Position numbers and translations under genes: made by a program
From: Hymenobacter plasmatis
GTDB lineage: Bacteria; Bacteroidota; Bacteroidia; Cytophagales; Hymenobacteraceae
Assembly: GCF_020711255.1 (NCBI RefSeq)
Contig: NZ_JAJFAW010000003.1
Coordinates: 186,001-250,000, forward strand
DNA length: 64,000 nt
Direction of reading: 5' to 3'
Notes under the pieces: model-generated
Database searches by the model: none
Seen by the model: only the letters and a program-made list of their open reading frames with translations
What the model was told of the DNA's origin: nothing
In this document: in pieces, positions 34,261-43,329 of the stretch
Position numbering within the stretch: position 1 is the stretch's first letter
Layout: each line of letters begins with the position of its first letter

Positions 34261-35496
34261 ATGTTGACAATTATTTTCCGTTGGGTGGGCCCGTGGGCGG
34301 TGCTGGCTTGGTTGCTGCCAGCGGCGGTATTGGGCCAAAAAGCCTCGCCGACTACGGCCGGGCGGGTTAGCCCAATTACCCGGCCCACGGCCAATACCTA
34401 TCACACCGAGCAGGTGTCCATTCTGAGCCAGCCCGGCAACGTGCGACTGGCGGGCACGCTCAGCATTCCCGATGGGGCCGGGCCGTTTCCGGCCGCGGTG
34501 CTGCTATCCGACATGGGCAGCCAGGACCGCGACGCCCGCCAGGGCGACTACCGCTTGTTTGCGGGGATAGCTGCTTCTTTGGCCCGCCAGGGCATTGCCG
34601 TGTTTCGGTACGATGACCGGGGTGTGGGCCAATCCGGCGGCAGCGCCAGCCAGGCCACCACCGCCGACTTCGTGCGCGATGCCCAGGCCTGCCTCAACTA
34701 CCTGCGCCTGCGCCCCAGCATCGACCCCGCCCAAACCGGCCTCATCGGGCACGGCGAGGGCGGCAATGTGGCCTTGCTGGCCGCCGCCCAACCCGCGCCG
34801 CCCGCCTTCGTCGTGACGCTGGCCGCGTCGGGAGTAGAAGGGCTGGACCTGCTGGCCCACCAAGCCGAACCTATCACCAACCCCGCCGATACCGCCCGGG
34901 CCGGGACCGCGCGGCGCCAGGCGTGGGCTGACGTCCTCAGCAAAGCCGACAAGCTGCGCGCCAGCGGTTCCAACGCGGCGCAGGTGGAAACCTACATTGC
35001 CCAGCAGCGCCTCAAGGCCCGCAGCGAAGAGCGCAAGCAAGCCGAAACCACACTTAAGTTTCGTCGCATCATGCTGGACATCGTGCGGCAAACCGCCAAC
35101 GACGACCAGGCCCAGGCCATTGTGGTGAACATGCTACGCCAGCGCTACCCCGACCAGGACGCTGCCATTACCCGTCGGCGCGCCACGGAGCTCACCACGC
35201 CCTGGTACCGCTATTACCTGAAATTCAACCCCCAGCCTGCGCTGGCCGATGTGCAGTGCCCTGTATTGCTGGTCCATGGCAGCAACGACCACGATGCCAG
35301 CCCCACCAACCTCGTGGCTCTGGAAAAAGGTCTGAAAGCCAACAAGAAAGTGACCACCCGCCTGCTGGGCGTGAACCACTGGTTCCAGACCCCCGCCTCC
35401 GAACTCCTGCCCAACGCCGACGGCACCGTGGACGCCATCATCTCAGCCCAACTGCTGGACTCGCTGCGCGACTGGATTTTTGAAGTGATTAGGTAG
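34261..35496 (+). CDS. Exported alpha/beta-hydrolase with Gly at the nucleophile position
   Basis: A 411-residue protein with a signal-like N-terminus (ending VLG-QK) and an alpha/beta-hydrolase fold: VRLAGTLSIPDGAGPFPAAVL, a DDRGVGQSGG loop, and the nucleophile elbow LIGHGEGGNVALLAA. In active relatives the elbow reads GHSEGG; here residue 165 is Gly (codon GGC), so the catalytic serine is missing. The probable acid (HGSNDHDA) and histidine (GVNHWF) remain. An insertion of about 100 residues rich in Arg and Ala (190-290) precedes the last strands. It is either a non-catalytic family member or recently inactivated. Confidence 0.85.
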   Translation: MLTIIFRWVGPWAVLAWLLPAAVLGQKASPTTAGRVSPITRPTANTYHTEQVSILSQPGNVRLAGTLSIPDGAGPFPAAVLLSDMGSQDRDARQGDYRLFAGIAASLARQGIAVFRYDDRGVGQSGGSASQATTADFVRDAQACLNYLRLRPSIDPAQTGLIGHGEGGNVALLAAAQPAPPAFVVTLAASGVEGLDLLAHQAEPITNPADTARAGTARRQAWADVLSKADKLRASGSNAAQVETYIAQQRLKARSEERKQAETTLKFRRIMLDIVRQTANDDQAQAIVVNMLRQRYPDQDAAITRRRATELTTPWYRYYLKFNPQPALADVQCPVLLVHGSNDHDASPTNLVALEKGLKANKKVTTRLLGVNHWFQTPASELLPNADGTVDAIISAQLLDSLRDWIFEVIR

Positions 35497-35562
35497 CAAA
35501 GCGCTTAGGCAAAGAGCTCTATGTTGAGCCCAGTATTTCGGTATACCGTCTGAAAAAATCGC

Positions 35563-35651
35563 CTGTCATGCAGAGCACAGCGAAGCATCTTATCACACTA
35601 GAACTATTTGTTCTAACTTGATAAGATGCTTCGCTGTGCTCTGCATGACAG
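35563..35651. repeat. REP-like family 1, copy with perfect 33-bp arms
   Basis: The arms 35563-35595 and 35619-35651 are exact reverse complements over 33 bases and contain GTCATGCAGAGC and GCGAAGCATCTTATCA. The loop itself contains a small GAAC/GTTC dyad. It lies between the convergent hydrolase and M2-peptidase genes. Confidence 0.9.
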
Positions 35652-35730
35652 ACGACTTGCTTCTAAGCTACGCGAGAGACTTGGCTTCGTTAGGCATGAA
35701 TCTCTGACACGGCTTTTTAGCCTTTAGGAA

Positions 35731-37578
35731 TTACATCGTGTATTTCCGCCCTTTGTTCTGCTGCTTTAGGTAGGCCATCAGCGGCTGGAAGTAGTCGACC
35801 ATGGCACGGGCCGAGAGGTCTTCGCCGGTTTTCTCCTTCAGCACCACGCGCCAGTCGCGGCTGGAGCCGGGGCGCATGATATCGCGCAGGAAATTGCCCA
35901 CTTCCTTGTTGCCGTAGTAGTTGGTGGCGTGTGGGTCCTGGTGCAGAATGTTCTTGGCGATGTGGTCGTGGAGCTGAAACAGGATGACGTAGCTCAGGGC
36001 GTAGTCGTAGTACTGCGCGGGGTCGTCGTTGATGTGCGTTTTGGTGGCGGGGTCCAGGTAGTTTTCGCCGCGCGTGGTGGGCGGCACCATGCCCTGGTAC
36101 TGCTTGCACAGGGCCCACCACTTGGCGTTGAGCTGGTCGGCGGGTAGCTTGTCGGCGTAGAAGCTGTTTTCCCACTCGCTCATCACGCCGGAGGCGAAGG
36201 GGATGAACACCACGTAGCTCAGGGCCTCTTTCAGCAGCTGCTGGGTCTGGTCGGTTTTGGTGTTCGGTTCAATCAGGCCCAGGCCGGCCAGGAAGGGCTT
36301 TTGCTTGGCGGCCAGGCCCATCATCGAGCCAATGGCTTCGTGGTAGCCGCGGTTGGCACCCTGGCGGAGCAGGGGCGGCACGTCGGGGTTGGAGTAGCTT
36401 AGGTAATAGAAAATGTGGCCCAGCTCGTGGTGGGCGGTTTCATACCATTCGGTGTTGGCCTCCACGCTCATCAGGCTGCGCACGTCCTGGTTCAGGTCGA
36501 TGTGCCAGGCCGAGGCGTGGTTGTTCTTTTTGTAGCCCGCGTCTTTGGGCAGGGGGTAGAGGCTACTCTTCTCCCAGAACGAGGCCGGCAGGGCCGGGAA
36601 GCCCAGGCTCTGGTAAAACCGCTCGCCCTGCTTCACCTGCCACTCGGCGCCTTTTTTGGCCAGCACGCCGTCGAGGTTCAGGCCTTTCACGTCCACCATT
36701 GAGCCCCAGTCTTGGCCCCAGCGGTTGGGCAGCCAGTGGGCGGGCAGGTAGTCGGGCACCTGCTTTACCTTGTATTTCTTGGCCAGCTCGTAGCGGGCGT
36801 AGGTGTGCAGCTCGCGGTAGAGCGGGCGCAGCTCGGTGTTGATTTTGCGCACCAGGGCCATCATTTCGTCCCGGGTCAGGCCGTAGTCGCTGGCTTGGTA
36901 CGTGAAGTAATCGGGGTAGCCCAGGGCCTGCACGGTTTCGTTGCGCAGGTCGCGCAGGTTGAGCAGGCCTTCTTTGAGGGTGGGGCCGATGGCCTTGCTG
37001 GCTTCCCAGATTTGCTGGCGTTTCTGCGGATTGGTTTCCTTGCGCAGCAGGTCGTCGATGTCGTTGGTCGTGACGGACTTGCCCGCGTACTTGTAATCGA
37101 AGCCGTACAGCTTTTCGGTCTGGGCGGCTTCAGCCTGAATGCGGCGCTTCACCACCTCGGCCACGGTCTGGGGGTTGTTGGCGGCGTTGTAGAGGGCCGT
37201 TTCCAGCTGCTTGGTTTGTAGGCCGGTCAGGTCGGCTTTGTGGGCCAGCAATTCGCGGAGCTGCCGGATATTTTCGGCGCTGCCCGTGAAGGCGGCCATG
37301 CGCTGGTTGGCGCGGGTGGTGGCGCCGGCGTTGGCGGTGTCGCCGGGCACGATGTGCGTGTTCGACCGCCACTCCGCCTCGCTAGAGGCCGTGTAGAGGC
37401 GCACGTACTCGGCATTGTAGCCGGCCAGGAATTCCTCCGCCTGGGCGCGATAGTCGGGCGTGGCTGGGGCGGCGGGAAGGGCCGTAGCAGTCGGGGCGGT
37501 GGCCACGGGGGCTTTTGCAGTGGGAGCGCAGGCGGACAGCGAGGCCGCCGCCAGAATGGAAAGCAAGGGCGTTTTCAT
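35731..37578 (-). CDS. M2-family zinc peptidase (ACE-like dipeptidyl carboxypeptidase)
   Basis: A 615-residue lipoprotein-like peptidase related to angiotensin-converting enzyme. The signal peptide ends in the lipobox LSAC (Cys15), followed by an Ala/Pro/Thr-rich stalk. The catalytic domain carries the zinc motif HHELGH (about residues 378-383) and the third-ligand region HEAIGS about 25 residues downstream. The family cleaves dipeptides from peptide C-termini; this one probably acts in the periplasm for peptide nutrition. Start ATG at 37578. It stands alone between a REP-like repeat and a small orphan gene. Confidence 0.93.
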   Translation of the reverse strand: MKTPLLSILAAASLSACAPTAKAPVATAPTATALPAAPATPDYRAQAEEFLAGYNAEYVRLYTASSEAEWRSNTHIVPGDTANAGATTRANQRMAAFTGSAENIRQLRELLAHKADLTGLQTKQLETALYNAANNPQTVAEVVKRRIQAEAAQTEKLYGFDYKYAGKSVTTNDIDDLLRKETNPQKRQQIWEASKAIGPTLKEGLLNLRDLRNETVQALGYPDYFTYQASDYGLTRDEMMALVRKINTELRPLYRELHTYARYELAKKYKVKQVPDYLPAHWLPNRWGQDWGSMVDVKGLNLDGVLAKKGAEWQVKQGERFYQSLGFPALPASFWEKSSLYPLPKDAGYKKNNHASAWHIDLNQDVRSLMSVEANTEWYETAHHELGHIFYYLSYSNPDVPPLLRQGANRGYHEAIGSMMGLAAKQKPFLAGLGLIEPNTKTDQTQQLLKEALSYVVFIPFASGVMSEWENSFYADKLPADQLNAKWWALCKQYQGMVPPTTRGENYLDPATKTHINDDPAQYYDYALSYVILFQLHDHIAKNILHQDPHATNYYGNKEVGNFLRDIMRPGSSRDWRVVLKEKTGEDLSARAMVDYFQPLMAYLKQQNKGRKYTM

Positions 37579-37768
37579 GGGGCAAAGAAATGCATTGGCG
37601 CGGGCTTTCCCGGGGCGGTTACTCCTTAGCGCCAGCTGCCCGCGCGGCGCGGGTAAGGGCACCATGCCGCTTCAGCCGACATGGCTGGACCAGCCCGCTC
37701 CAACTTGCGTACAATCCTCATCTTCCACTTTATTTACTTGATGTATGGGCCGTCTCCCTTGTTTTAAG

Positions 37769-38059
37769 ATGACCAGCCTGGTAGCGTTGGCCAGCATTAG
37801 CTTTGCCGCGCATGCCCAACAGGGCGGCAAACCCGTCGAACACGGTCTGGAAACCCTCCGAAAAGAAGGAAAAGTGAGCGCCAAAATGCTACACGAAGAC
37901 GAACGGGCCGAGCGCATCCGCACGGTCAAGGACGACGGCAGCATGACCAAAAGGCCCAACTCCATTCGCAAAGAAGACCGGCTGGTGCACCACAGCAAGC
38001 ACCCGCAGACACAGCCAGCTCCGCCCCCTCGCTCGAAGCATCACACCACTCTCGAGTAA
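37769..38059 (+). CDS. Small exported hypothetical protein
   Basis: A 96-residue protein from the ATG at 37769 (an alternative ATG lies 8 codons upstream at 37745). Residues 1-16 form a convincing signal peptide (LVALASISFAAHA-QQ); the mature part is short, highly charged and rich in Lys, His, Glu and Arg, with a Pro-rich patch near the end. No domain is recognised. It is divergent from the M2 peptidase, and the reading frame has genome-like codon use, so it is probably real, but confidence is moderate. Confidence 0.5.
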   Translation: MTSLVALASISFAAHAQQGGKPVEHGLETLRKEGKVSAKMLHEDERAERIRTVKDDGSMTKRPNSIRKEDRLVHHSKHPQTQPAPPPRSKHHTTLE

Positions 38060-38136
38060 GCGTGAGGGGAAGCCCCGCGCCACTGGCGGCTAGCCCTACT
38101 ACCCGGAACGGGCAATGAGGGATTCTTACGTTTAGC

Positions 38137-39084
38137 TCAGGCCGCTACCTGCGCCCGGCTCAAATGGCAATCTTTGTACTTCTTGCCGCTGCCGCAAGGG
38201 CAGGGGTCGTTGCGGCCAAACTTGCGGCGGCTGCGCAGCGTCTTGAGCCACTCTCGCGGGTCGGTGGCCCAGCGCAGAAAACGCTTCTTGGGGTTTTGGC
38301 GGAAGACGCGGCCGAGCAGCTCAAACAGCTCCGGGTGGTTTTCCTGGAGCTTTTCGGGCTTCTCGAAAAAGTATTCAGTCACCACAGCGAAAAACTCGGC
38401 TTCGCTGGTGGCCGCGTAGGGGTTGATGTCTGACTTGCCGGCCGCAATGGCTTCAATTTCGCGCTGCATCAGCGCCGCCCACGGTTGCAGCAGTTTGGCG
38501 GGAAGGGCGGCCTTGGGCACGCCGTCGATGGTGCCGTCGGCCTCATCCAGCAGGTGCGCAAACTCATGGATGCCCACGTTCTGGCGGTCGTGGCTGTCGC
38601 GGAAGCCCTGCTCGAGCGAGGCCTTCGACAGGCGCATGTAGTGCTGGTTTTGGAAGCCTTGCACTGACCCCAGCAAGGTGCCCTCGAGTGGTTTTACCTC
38701 CTTATTGGGGTCGCCTTCAAGCTTCCAGGCATCGGGTACGATAAGTACTTCGCCCAGATTGCGATACTCCCAGCCGGGAAATCCAAACACCGGAATTAGG
38801 GCAGACGCGGCCACAAGCAGGCGCGTGGTATCGTCTACTTCTGTCTGCACGCCCGTGATGCGGGTGCTGGCCAAAAACACTTGCACTTGCTTCTCGAAGC
38901 GAGTCTTTTCGTTTTTCGTGAGCGACAGGTAAAACGCTACCCGCTCGGCCAGAATCTGCCGCCAGGCAGCTGGAAACTCCTGGGCCAGCACAGCCGAGCG
39001 ACGGCGCGAATCGGCGGTGGCGTAGCGGTAAAATGCATAGATGATGGCCGCCACCACGGCCAGGAAAATCAAATAGGGCATCAT
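38137..39084 (-). CDS. MtfA-family zinc peptidase with C-terminal SEC-C motif
   Basis: A 315-residue protein: one N-terminal membrane helix (about residues 3-20), then a peptidase M90/MtfA domain with the metal motif HEFAHLLDE (about 168) and a downstream glutamate in EFFAVVTEYFF. E. coli MtfA binds the Mlc repressor and acts as an aminopeptidase. The last 25 residues form a SEC-C zinc motif, GRNDPCPCGSGKKYKDCH, as in SecA, which is not part of E. coli MtfA and suggests binding to another protein or nucleic acid. It stands alone on the minus strand. Confidence 0.9.
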   Translation of the reverse strand: MMPYLIFLAVVAAIIYAFYRYATADSRRRSAVLAQEFPAAWRQILAERVAFYLSLTKNEKTRFEKQVQVFLASTRITGVQTEVDDTTRLLVAASALIPVFGFPGWEYRNLGEVLIVPDAWKLEGDPNKEVKPLEGTLLGSVQGFQNQHYMRLSKASLEQGFRDSHDRQNVGIHEFAHLLDEADGTIDGVPKAALPAKLLQPWAALMQREIEAIAAGKSDINPYAATSEAEFFAVVTEYFFEKPEKLQENHPELFELLGRVFRQNPKKRFLRWATDPREWLKTLRSRRKFGRNDPCPCGSGKKYKDCHLSRAQVAA

Positions 39085-39120
39085 GGCCGGCTTAAACGGC
39101 CGGGCGCGCCATAAGTTGAC

Positions 39121-40404
39121 TTAGCGCGGCCCCGCAGCCTGCTTCCGCGGGGCGGCATCGGGGTTGCTACCTAGGCGGTAAGACACCCCCAGCCGTAGGT
39201 CGTAGAGCCTGTCGAGGACCAAGCCGTCCAAGCCAACCGCCACGCGGCGACTGCGCCACCCCACGCCGACGTAAGGCAATGGAAGACCAATGTTGTCGAA
39301 ATTGCGGCTGCTCGGGGTGGCCATCGCCCCCGCCGGCAAGGTGAACCTGCGGCCGGCAATGACATCGCTGGCAAACCCGCCGCTGAGGAAGAACTGCTGC
39401 TCGTGGAGCAGCGGAAAATAGCGGCGCACGCCCACGCGGGCCGCAACCAGCCAGGCCTGGTAGGTGAAGTCGCTGTACACCGGAATGGAATAATTGTAGA
39501 CCACGCCGCCCACTACGGTAGTGCCCGGAGTGGACCCGGTTTGCACGCTGCCTCCGCGGCCTCCCACCCGGCCCAGGTTCAGGTCGCCATAAAGCGAGAC
39601 GGTCCGGTTAGGCAATAGCACTTCCCCATAGATGCCCCCGGTGGGCCCCAGCCATCGGCTGCCGTCGTCCGGAGAGTAAAGCAGGTAGCGCCCGCTTGCC
39701 ATCACCCCCAAGTGAGCGGCTCTGTTGCGGCGGGGCTCAGTTTGGGTGAGCCAGCTGCGCGCTGGCCCGCCGGTCGGCGCACAGGTTGCGTTGAACGCCT
39801 GCACCACAGCAGCCAGCCCCGCCGACGTGAACTCCGCACGGGGTAACTCGCGGATGGCGGCCGGGCAGTCACCAAAATAGAGCTCCAACTGGGCTTGGTA
39901 ATTGTTGCCATTGATTACTTCCAGCGCACCGTAGCGGCCGATGTGCAGGTACTTGCGCTCGCTGAGGTCCAACACGGGCTGGCCCACCCGGCGGACCAGG
40001 TAGTGGGTGGCGCTGATGCGAACCACCCGCAGCATCGAGGCCGGCCCTTCCACCAGTACTTCGGCCAATACGGAGTCTACGTGCACATTGGCACTGTAGC
40101 CCCGCGAAAGCCGGTCGGGCCTGGTTTCGGCCGCATGGTCGAGAGGCAACGCTTCGTAGCTGAAATGCCGACCTCCGGCCGTGAACACCCGCAATTGCCG
40201 CGGCTTAAACAAGAGAGACTCGCTGCCGGGACCGGACCGAAACCGGATAAAAGTAGGCGGCTCTTACCAAAAGCTGTTTTCGATTTCACCACGCAAGGTG
40301 TCGCCATTGCTGCGCACCAGCAGGCCTGGCTCGTAGGCCTGGGCCAAGGCATGAAACGAGTAACAAGAAAATACGATTACAACAATAAGTATGCGTAGAA
40401 GCAT
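39121..40404 (-). pseudogene. Beta-barrel-like protein gene interrupted by an in-frame TAA
   Basis: From the ATG at 40404 the frame encodes a good signal peptide (residues 1-22, IVVIVFSCYSFHALA) and then AYEPGLLVRSNGDTLRGEIE, but codon 47 is TAA (plus-strand 40264-40266). The same frame then continues for 380 codons without another stop. The following EPPTFIRFR is a natural continuation of the N-terminal NGDTLRGEI pattern seen in Bacteroidota outer-membrane proteins of this type. The later part (about 175-410) looks like a C-terminal barrel with GGFASDV and VGVGWRSR strands. The gene is thus a single-nonsense pseudogene, a programmed readthrough case or a sequencing error. A start downstream of the stop (TTG at 40212) would lack any signal peptide. 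Confidence 0.75.
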
Positions 40405-40423
40405 AGAAGGACAATTAGGACAA

Positions 40424-40777
40424 CTACGAAAGTAGTAGCAAATACTCCTTTAGCTTCTGTTGCAGTAGGGCAATCAACGCGCTGTCGCCAAACGGATACT
40501 TATCCGGGATGCGCAGTAGGACCACGCGCTTGCCATCAACTGCCTCCGCAAATTTCTCGCGCAGTTTATCAGCGTGCCGCGGCTCCATCACAAAAATGAC
40601 ATCGGCCCAGCCTAGGTGGCCGGCTGTAACGCGCACCCGAGCGCCCGGCTCCGTGCCGGCAGAGCGTGCTTTGTAGTGCGGATGGTGGTCGAAAAGCCGC
40701 TCGGCCGTGAGGCTGCGCCATTTGTTCTGGCTGCAGACAAACAGCAGCTTCTGAGGTTCAGGCGTGCCTTCGGGCAC
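40424..40777 (-). CDS. Low-molecular-weight protein-tyrosine-phosphatase-like protein
   Basis: A 117-residue protein beginning at a GTG that shares its first G with the helicase stop (TAGTG). The phosphatase P-loop C-x5-R-S is present near the N-terminus as FVCSQNKWRSLTAE (Cys15, Arg21). A conserved ARSAGTE loop and then WADVIFVMEPRHAD, with the likely general acid region DKYPFGD, complete the small PTP fold. It is shorter than the classic 150-residue enzymes, like other compact bacterial members. Translational coupling to the helicase gene is probable; the substrate is unknown. Confidence 0.88.
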   Translation of the reverse strand: MPEGTPEPQKLLFVCSQNKWRSLTAERLFDHHPHYKARSAGTEPGARVRVTAGHLGWADVIFVMEPRHADKLREKFAEAVDGKRVVLLRIPDKYPFGDSALIALLQQKLKEYLLLLS

Positions 40778-42228
40778 TAGCGAATCAGCGCCACTTTCAC
40801 TTTCTTGCCTTTTACCTTGGCGCCCTGCATCTTTTCGAGCACCTCTTCCGCCACTACTTCGGGCACGGCCACGAAGCTGTGGTGGTCGAATACCTCGATG
40901 CGGCCCACGGACTCGCGCTCCAGGCCGCCCACGCTCACGAAGGCGCCTACCAGGTCGCCTGCGCTGATTTTCTCCCGCTTGCCCGCCGAGACGTGCAGCG
41001 TGACGGTGGTAGGGCGGGGGGCTTTGGGCAGGGCGTTGGGTAGGGAGGGTGGGCGCAGGCCCGCCCACTGCACGGAACTGGCCGAGGGCCAGTTTTGCAG
41101 CTTCTGCTGCTCGTAGGGCGTCACGATGAGATGGGCGGTGCCCACGGCGCCGGCGCGGGCCGTGCGGCCGGCCCGGTGCTGGAAGGTTTCGGCTTCGTGG
41201 GGCGGGTCAAACTGCACCACGGTGTCGAGCTCGTTCACGTCGAGGCCGCGGGCGGCTACGTCGGTGGCTACCAGCACGGTGGCCGAGCCGTTGCGCAGCT
41301 TCATCATGGACTTGTCGCGCTCGGGCTGCAGCATTTTGCCATGCAGTGCCTCGGCGGCCAGGCCGCGGCCTTTCAGAAAACGGGTCAATTCTTCCACCCG
41401 GTCGCGGGTGTTGGCGAATACCAAGGAGCGGCCCGCGTTGGGCTGGGTGATGATGTGAAACAGGGCCGCGGGCTTCTGGTCGGCGGCGTTTACCACGTGG
41501 CCGCGCAGCACCAGGCTCGCGGGCAGGGTGGTGGCGTTGGAACCGCCCACGTTCATCACGCGGGGCTTGGTGAGGTACTCGCGCACCAGGGTCAGCACCT
41601 TATCCGGCATAGTGGCCGAGAACAGCAGCGTTTGCCGGCGCACCGGCAGGCGGCTGATGATGGTAGCCATTTCCTCCTGAAAACCCAGCTCCAGGAGCTT
41701 GTCGGCTTCGTCCAGCACCAACACTTTCAGGCGGTTGGGGATGATGGTGCGGCGCTCCAGGTGGTCGAGCATGCGGCCGGGAGTGGCCACCACCACGTGG
41801 GGCATCTGCTGCATGCCTTTTACTTCTTCGCGCATGGCGTGGCCGCCGTAGTAGCCGGCCACTCGCAGGTTGGGCATGTGCTTGCCGAGGCTCTTGAGGG
41901 CGTCGCGCACCTGCAGCACCAGCTCGCGGGCGGGTACCAGCACCAGGGCCTGCACCGTGGCGGACGTGGGGTCTACCTGCTGCAGCACGGCCAAGCCGTA
42001 CGCAGCGGTTTTACCCGAGCCCGTAGGGGCCTGGCCGGCCACGTCCTGGCCGTCGAGGGCGGGCGCCAGCACCAGCTGCTGCACAGCGGTGGGCAGGGTA
42101 AAGTTTAATTCGGCTACACCGGCCAGCAGGGCAGGAGAGAGGCCGAAATCGGCGAATTGAAGGTCGGCTTTGGCCGTATGGGGGGCCTTGGGGGCGGCAC
42201 CAGCCGCGGAGGTATCAGGAGTTTGCAC
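40777..42228 (-). CDS. DEAD-box RNA helicase, DbpA-like
   Basis: A 483-residue ATP-dependent RNA helicase. Motifs in order: Q motif FTLPTAVQ, Walker A APTGSGKT, PARELV, TPGR, DEAD (VLDEADKLLELGF), SAT, and C-terminal ATDVAARGLD and HRAGRTARAG. The last 75 residues form a DbpA-type RNA-binding domain (KISAGDLVGAFVSVGGLERESVGRIEV), which in E. coli targets hairpin 92 of 23S rRNA, so a role in large-subunit assembly is likely. The GTG at 42228 is the start; the open frame farther upstream is only a shadow of the adjacent YihY gene. A promoter box lies 5 bp before the start. Confidence 0.9.
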   Translation of the reverse strand: MQTPDTSAAGAAPKAPHTAKADLQFADFGLSPALLAGVAELNFTLPTAVQQLVLAPALDGQDVAGQAPTGSGKTAAYGLAVLQQVDPTSATVQALVLVPARELVLQVRDALKSLGKHMPNLRVAGYYGGHAMREEVKGMQQMPHVVVATPGRMLDHLERRTIIPNRLKVLVLDEADKLLELGFQEEMATIISRLPVRRQTLLFSATMPDKVLTLVREYLTKPRVMNVGGSNATTLPASLVLRGHVVNAADQKPAALFHIITQPNAGRSLVFANTRDRVEELTRFLKGRGLAAEALHGKMLQPERDKSMMKLRNGSATVLVATDVAARGLDVNELDTVVQFDPPHEAETFQHRAGRTARAGAVGTAHLIVTPYEQQKLQNWPSASSVQWAGLRPPSLPNALPKAPRPTTVTLHVSAGKREKISAGDLVGAFVSVGGLERESVGRIEVFDHHSFVAVPEVVAEEVLEKMQGAKVKGKKVKVALIR

Positions 42229-42232
42229 GGTA

Positions 42233-42240
42233 CAAAGGTA
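42233..42240 (-). promoter_or_regulatory. -7 box of the DEAD-box helicase gene
   Basis: On the minus strand it reads TACCTTTG, an exact match to TAnnTTTG, ending 5 bp from the GTG start; a TTTG lies 16 bp further upstream (42257-42260), slightly closer than the usual -33 spacing. Confidence 0.55.
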
Positions 42241-42275
42241 ACGGTTGTGCGCAGGGCAAACCCGGCAGTGGGGCG

Positions 42276-43226
42276 TCAGTAGCCGGCTTCGCCCTCGGCC
42301 ACGTTTACCAGCCGGTAGCGTACCGCCGTTTTCTTGGGCCGGATATCCAGCCCAATGCGGTGCGCATACGCCTTGGTGAAGGCCGCCCCGAAGTAGAAAA
42401 TCATGGCCGAGTAAAACACGAACAGCAGCACCAGCACCAGGCTGGACGCCGGGCCGTACACCGGGCCCAGGTCGCGGGCCACCAGCAGCCGGCCCAATAT
42501 CACCTCGCCCAGACTGATGAGAAGGGCCGTGAGCGCCGCCCCGCGCGTGACAGCCCGCCAAGGCACCTTGGCCAGACTGAGCGTGCGGAAGGTGGCGCCG
42601 AACCAGGTCGCCAAAATCAGCCAGCCCACGAAGGCGTTGAGGCCCCGCACCAGGAAGTAGACGAAGGTGGCATCGAAGTCGTGGATGGCCGTAGCAAACA
42701 AGCCCAGTGCCGCATCGGCCGCGAACGCCAGCAGCGACAGCAGGGCCGTGGCCACCAAAATGCCCCCTGACCGCAGCCGCTCGCGCAGGGCGTTGGAAAA
42801 CTGGCCCGAGCTGCGCCGGGGGCGGATTTGCCACAGCTGGTTGAGCGAATGCTGGATGATGGTGAACAGCGTGGTGGCCACAAACAGCAGGAACGCAAAG
42901 CCTACCCACGTTACCAGGCGGCTGCGCTCCGGGTCGGCCACGTTTTGCACTATCTGCGTGACCAGACCCGCGGCCGAAGCCCCCAGCAGGTCGCTGATTT
43001 TGGTGAGCAGCATCACGCGCACCAGGGAGGCGGGGTAGAGCGAGCTGAGTATCTCGATGAGGATGATGAGAATGGGCGGCAGCGCAAACGACGTGAAAAA
43101 CGCCGTGGCGGCGCCCAGCCGAAGTGGGTCGTTGGCGCCCAGCTCGCGGCCGGCGCGGTGCAGCAAAATGGGCAGCTCGCGCCACCAAGGTCCGGGCAGC
43201 TCGGGCGGAGAAACTAACTTTGTCAT
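42276..43226 (-). CDS. YihY/BrkB-family inner-membrane protein (copy 2)
   Basis: A 316-residue polytopic protein of the same family as 774-1790 but clearly diverged. The N-terminal family block is GAATAFFTSFALPPILIILIE (about 39-59); about six hydrophobic segments follow and the C-terminal block FYFGAAFTKAYAHRIG matches copy 1 (FGAEFTKCYVLKYG). The tail is short. Function is unsettled for the family. The helicase gene lies 48 bp downstream on the same strand and has its own promoter box; a DUF2062 gene is divergent upstream. Confidence 0.87.
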   Translation of the reverse strand: MTKLVSPPELPGPWWRELPILLHRAGRELGANDPLRLGAATAFFTSFALPPILIILIEILSSLYPASLVRVMLLTKISDLLGASAAGLVTQIVQNVADPERSRLVTWVGFAFLLFVATTLFTIIQHSLNQLWQIRPRRSSGQFSNALRERLRSGGILVATALLSLLAFAADAALGLFATAIHDFDATFVYFLVRGLNAFVGWLILATWFGATFRTLSLAKVPWRAVTRGAALTALLISLGEVILGRLLVARDLGPVYGPASSLVLVLLFVFYSAMIFYFGAAFTKAYAHRIGLDIRPKKTAVRYRLVNVAEGEAGY

Positions 43227-43329
43227 AATACCCGCAGGGCAACATGTTGGGCCGGGCCGTTAGCTCAGGCTCCCAAGCGAAGGTACGGGCTGCCGTATAG
43301 CCTGATGCGTGGCCCCGTTACTTTTATTC

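Noticed and set aside
42229..43245. Upstream extension of the DEAD-box helicase frame
   Set aside because: It is an out-of-frame reading of the YihY gene on the same strand; the helicase starts at 42228.
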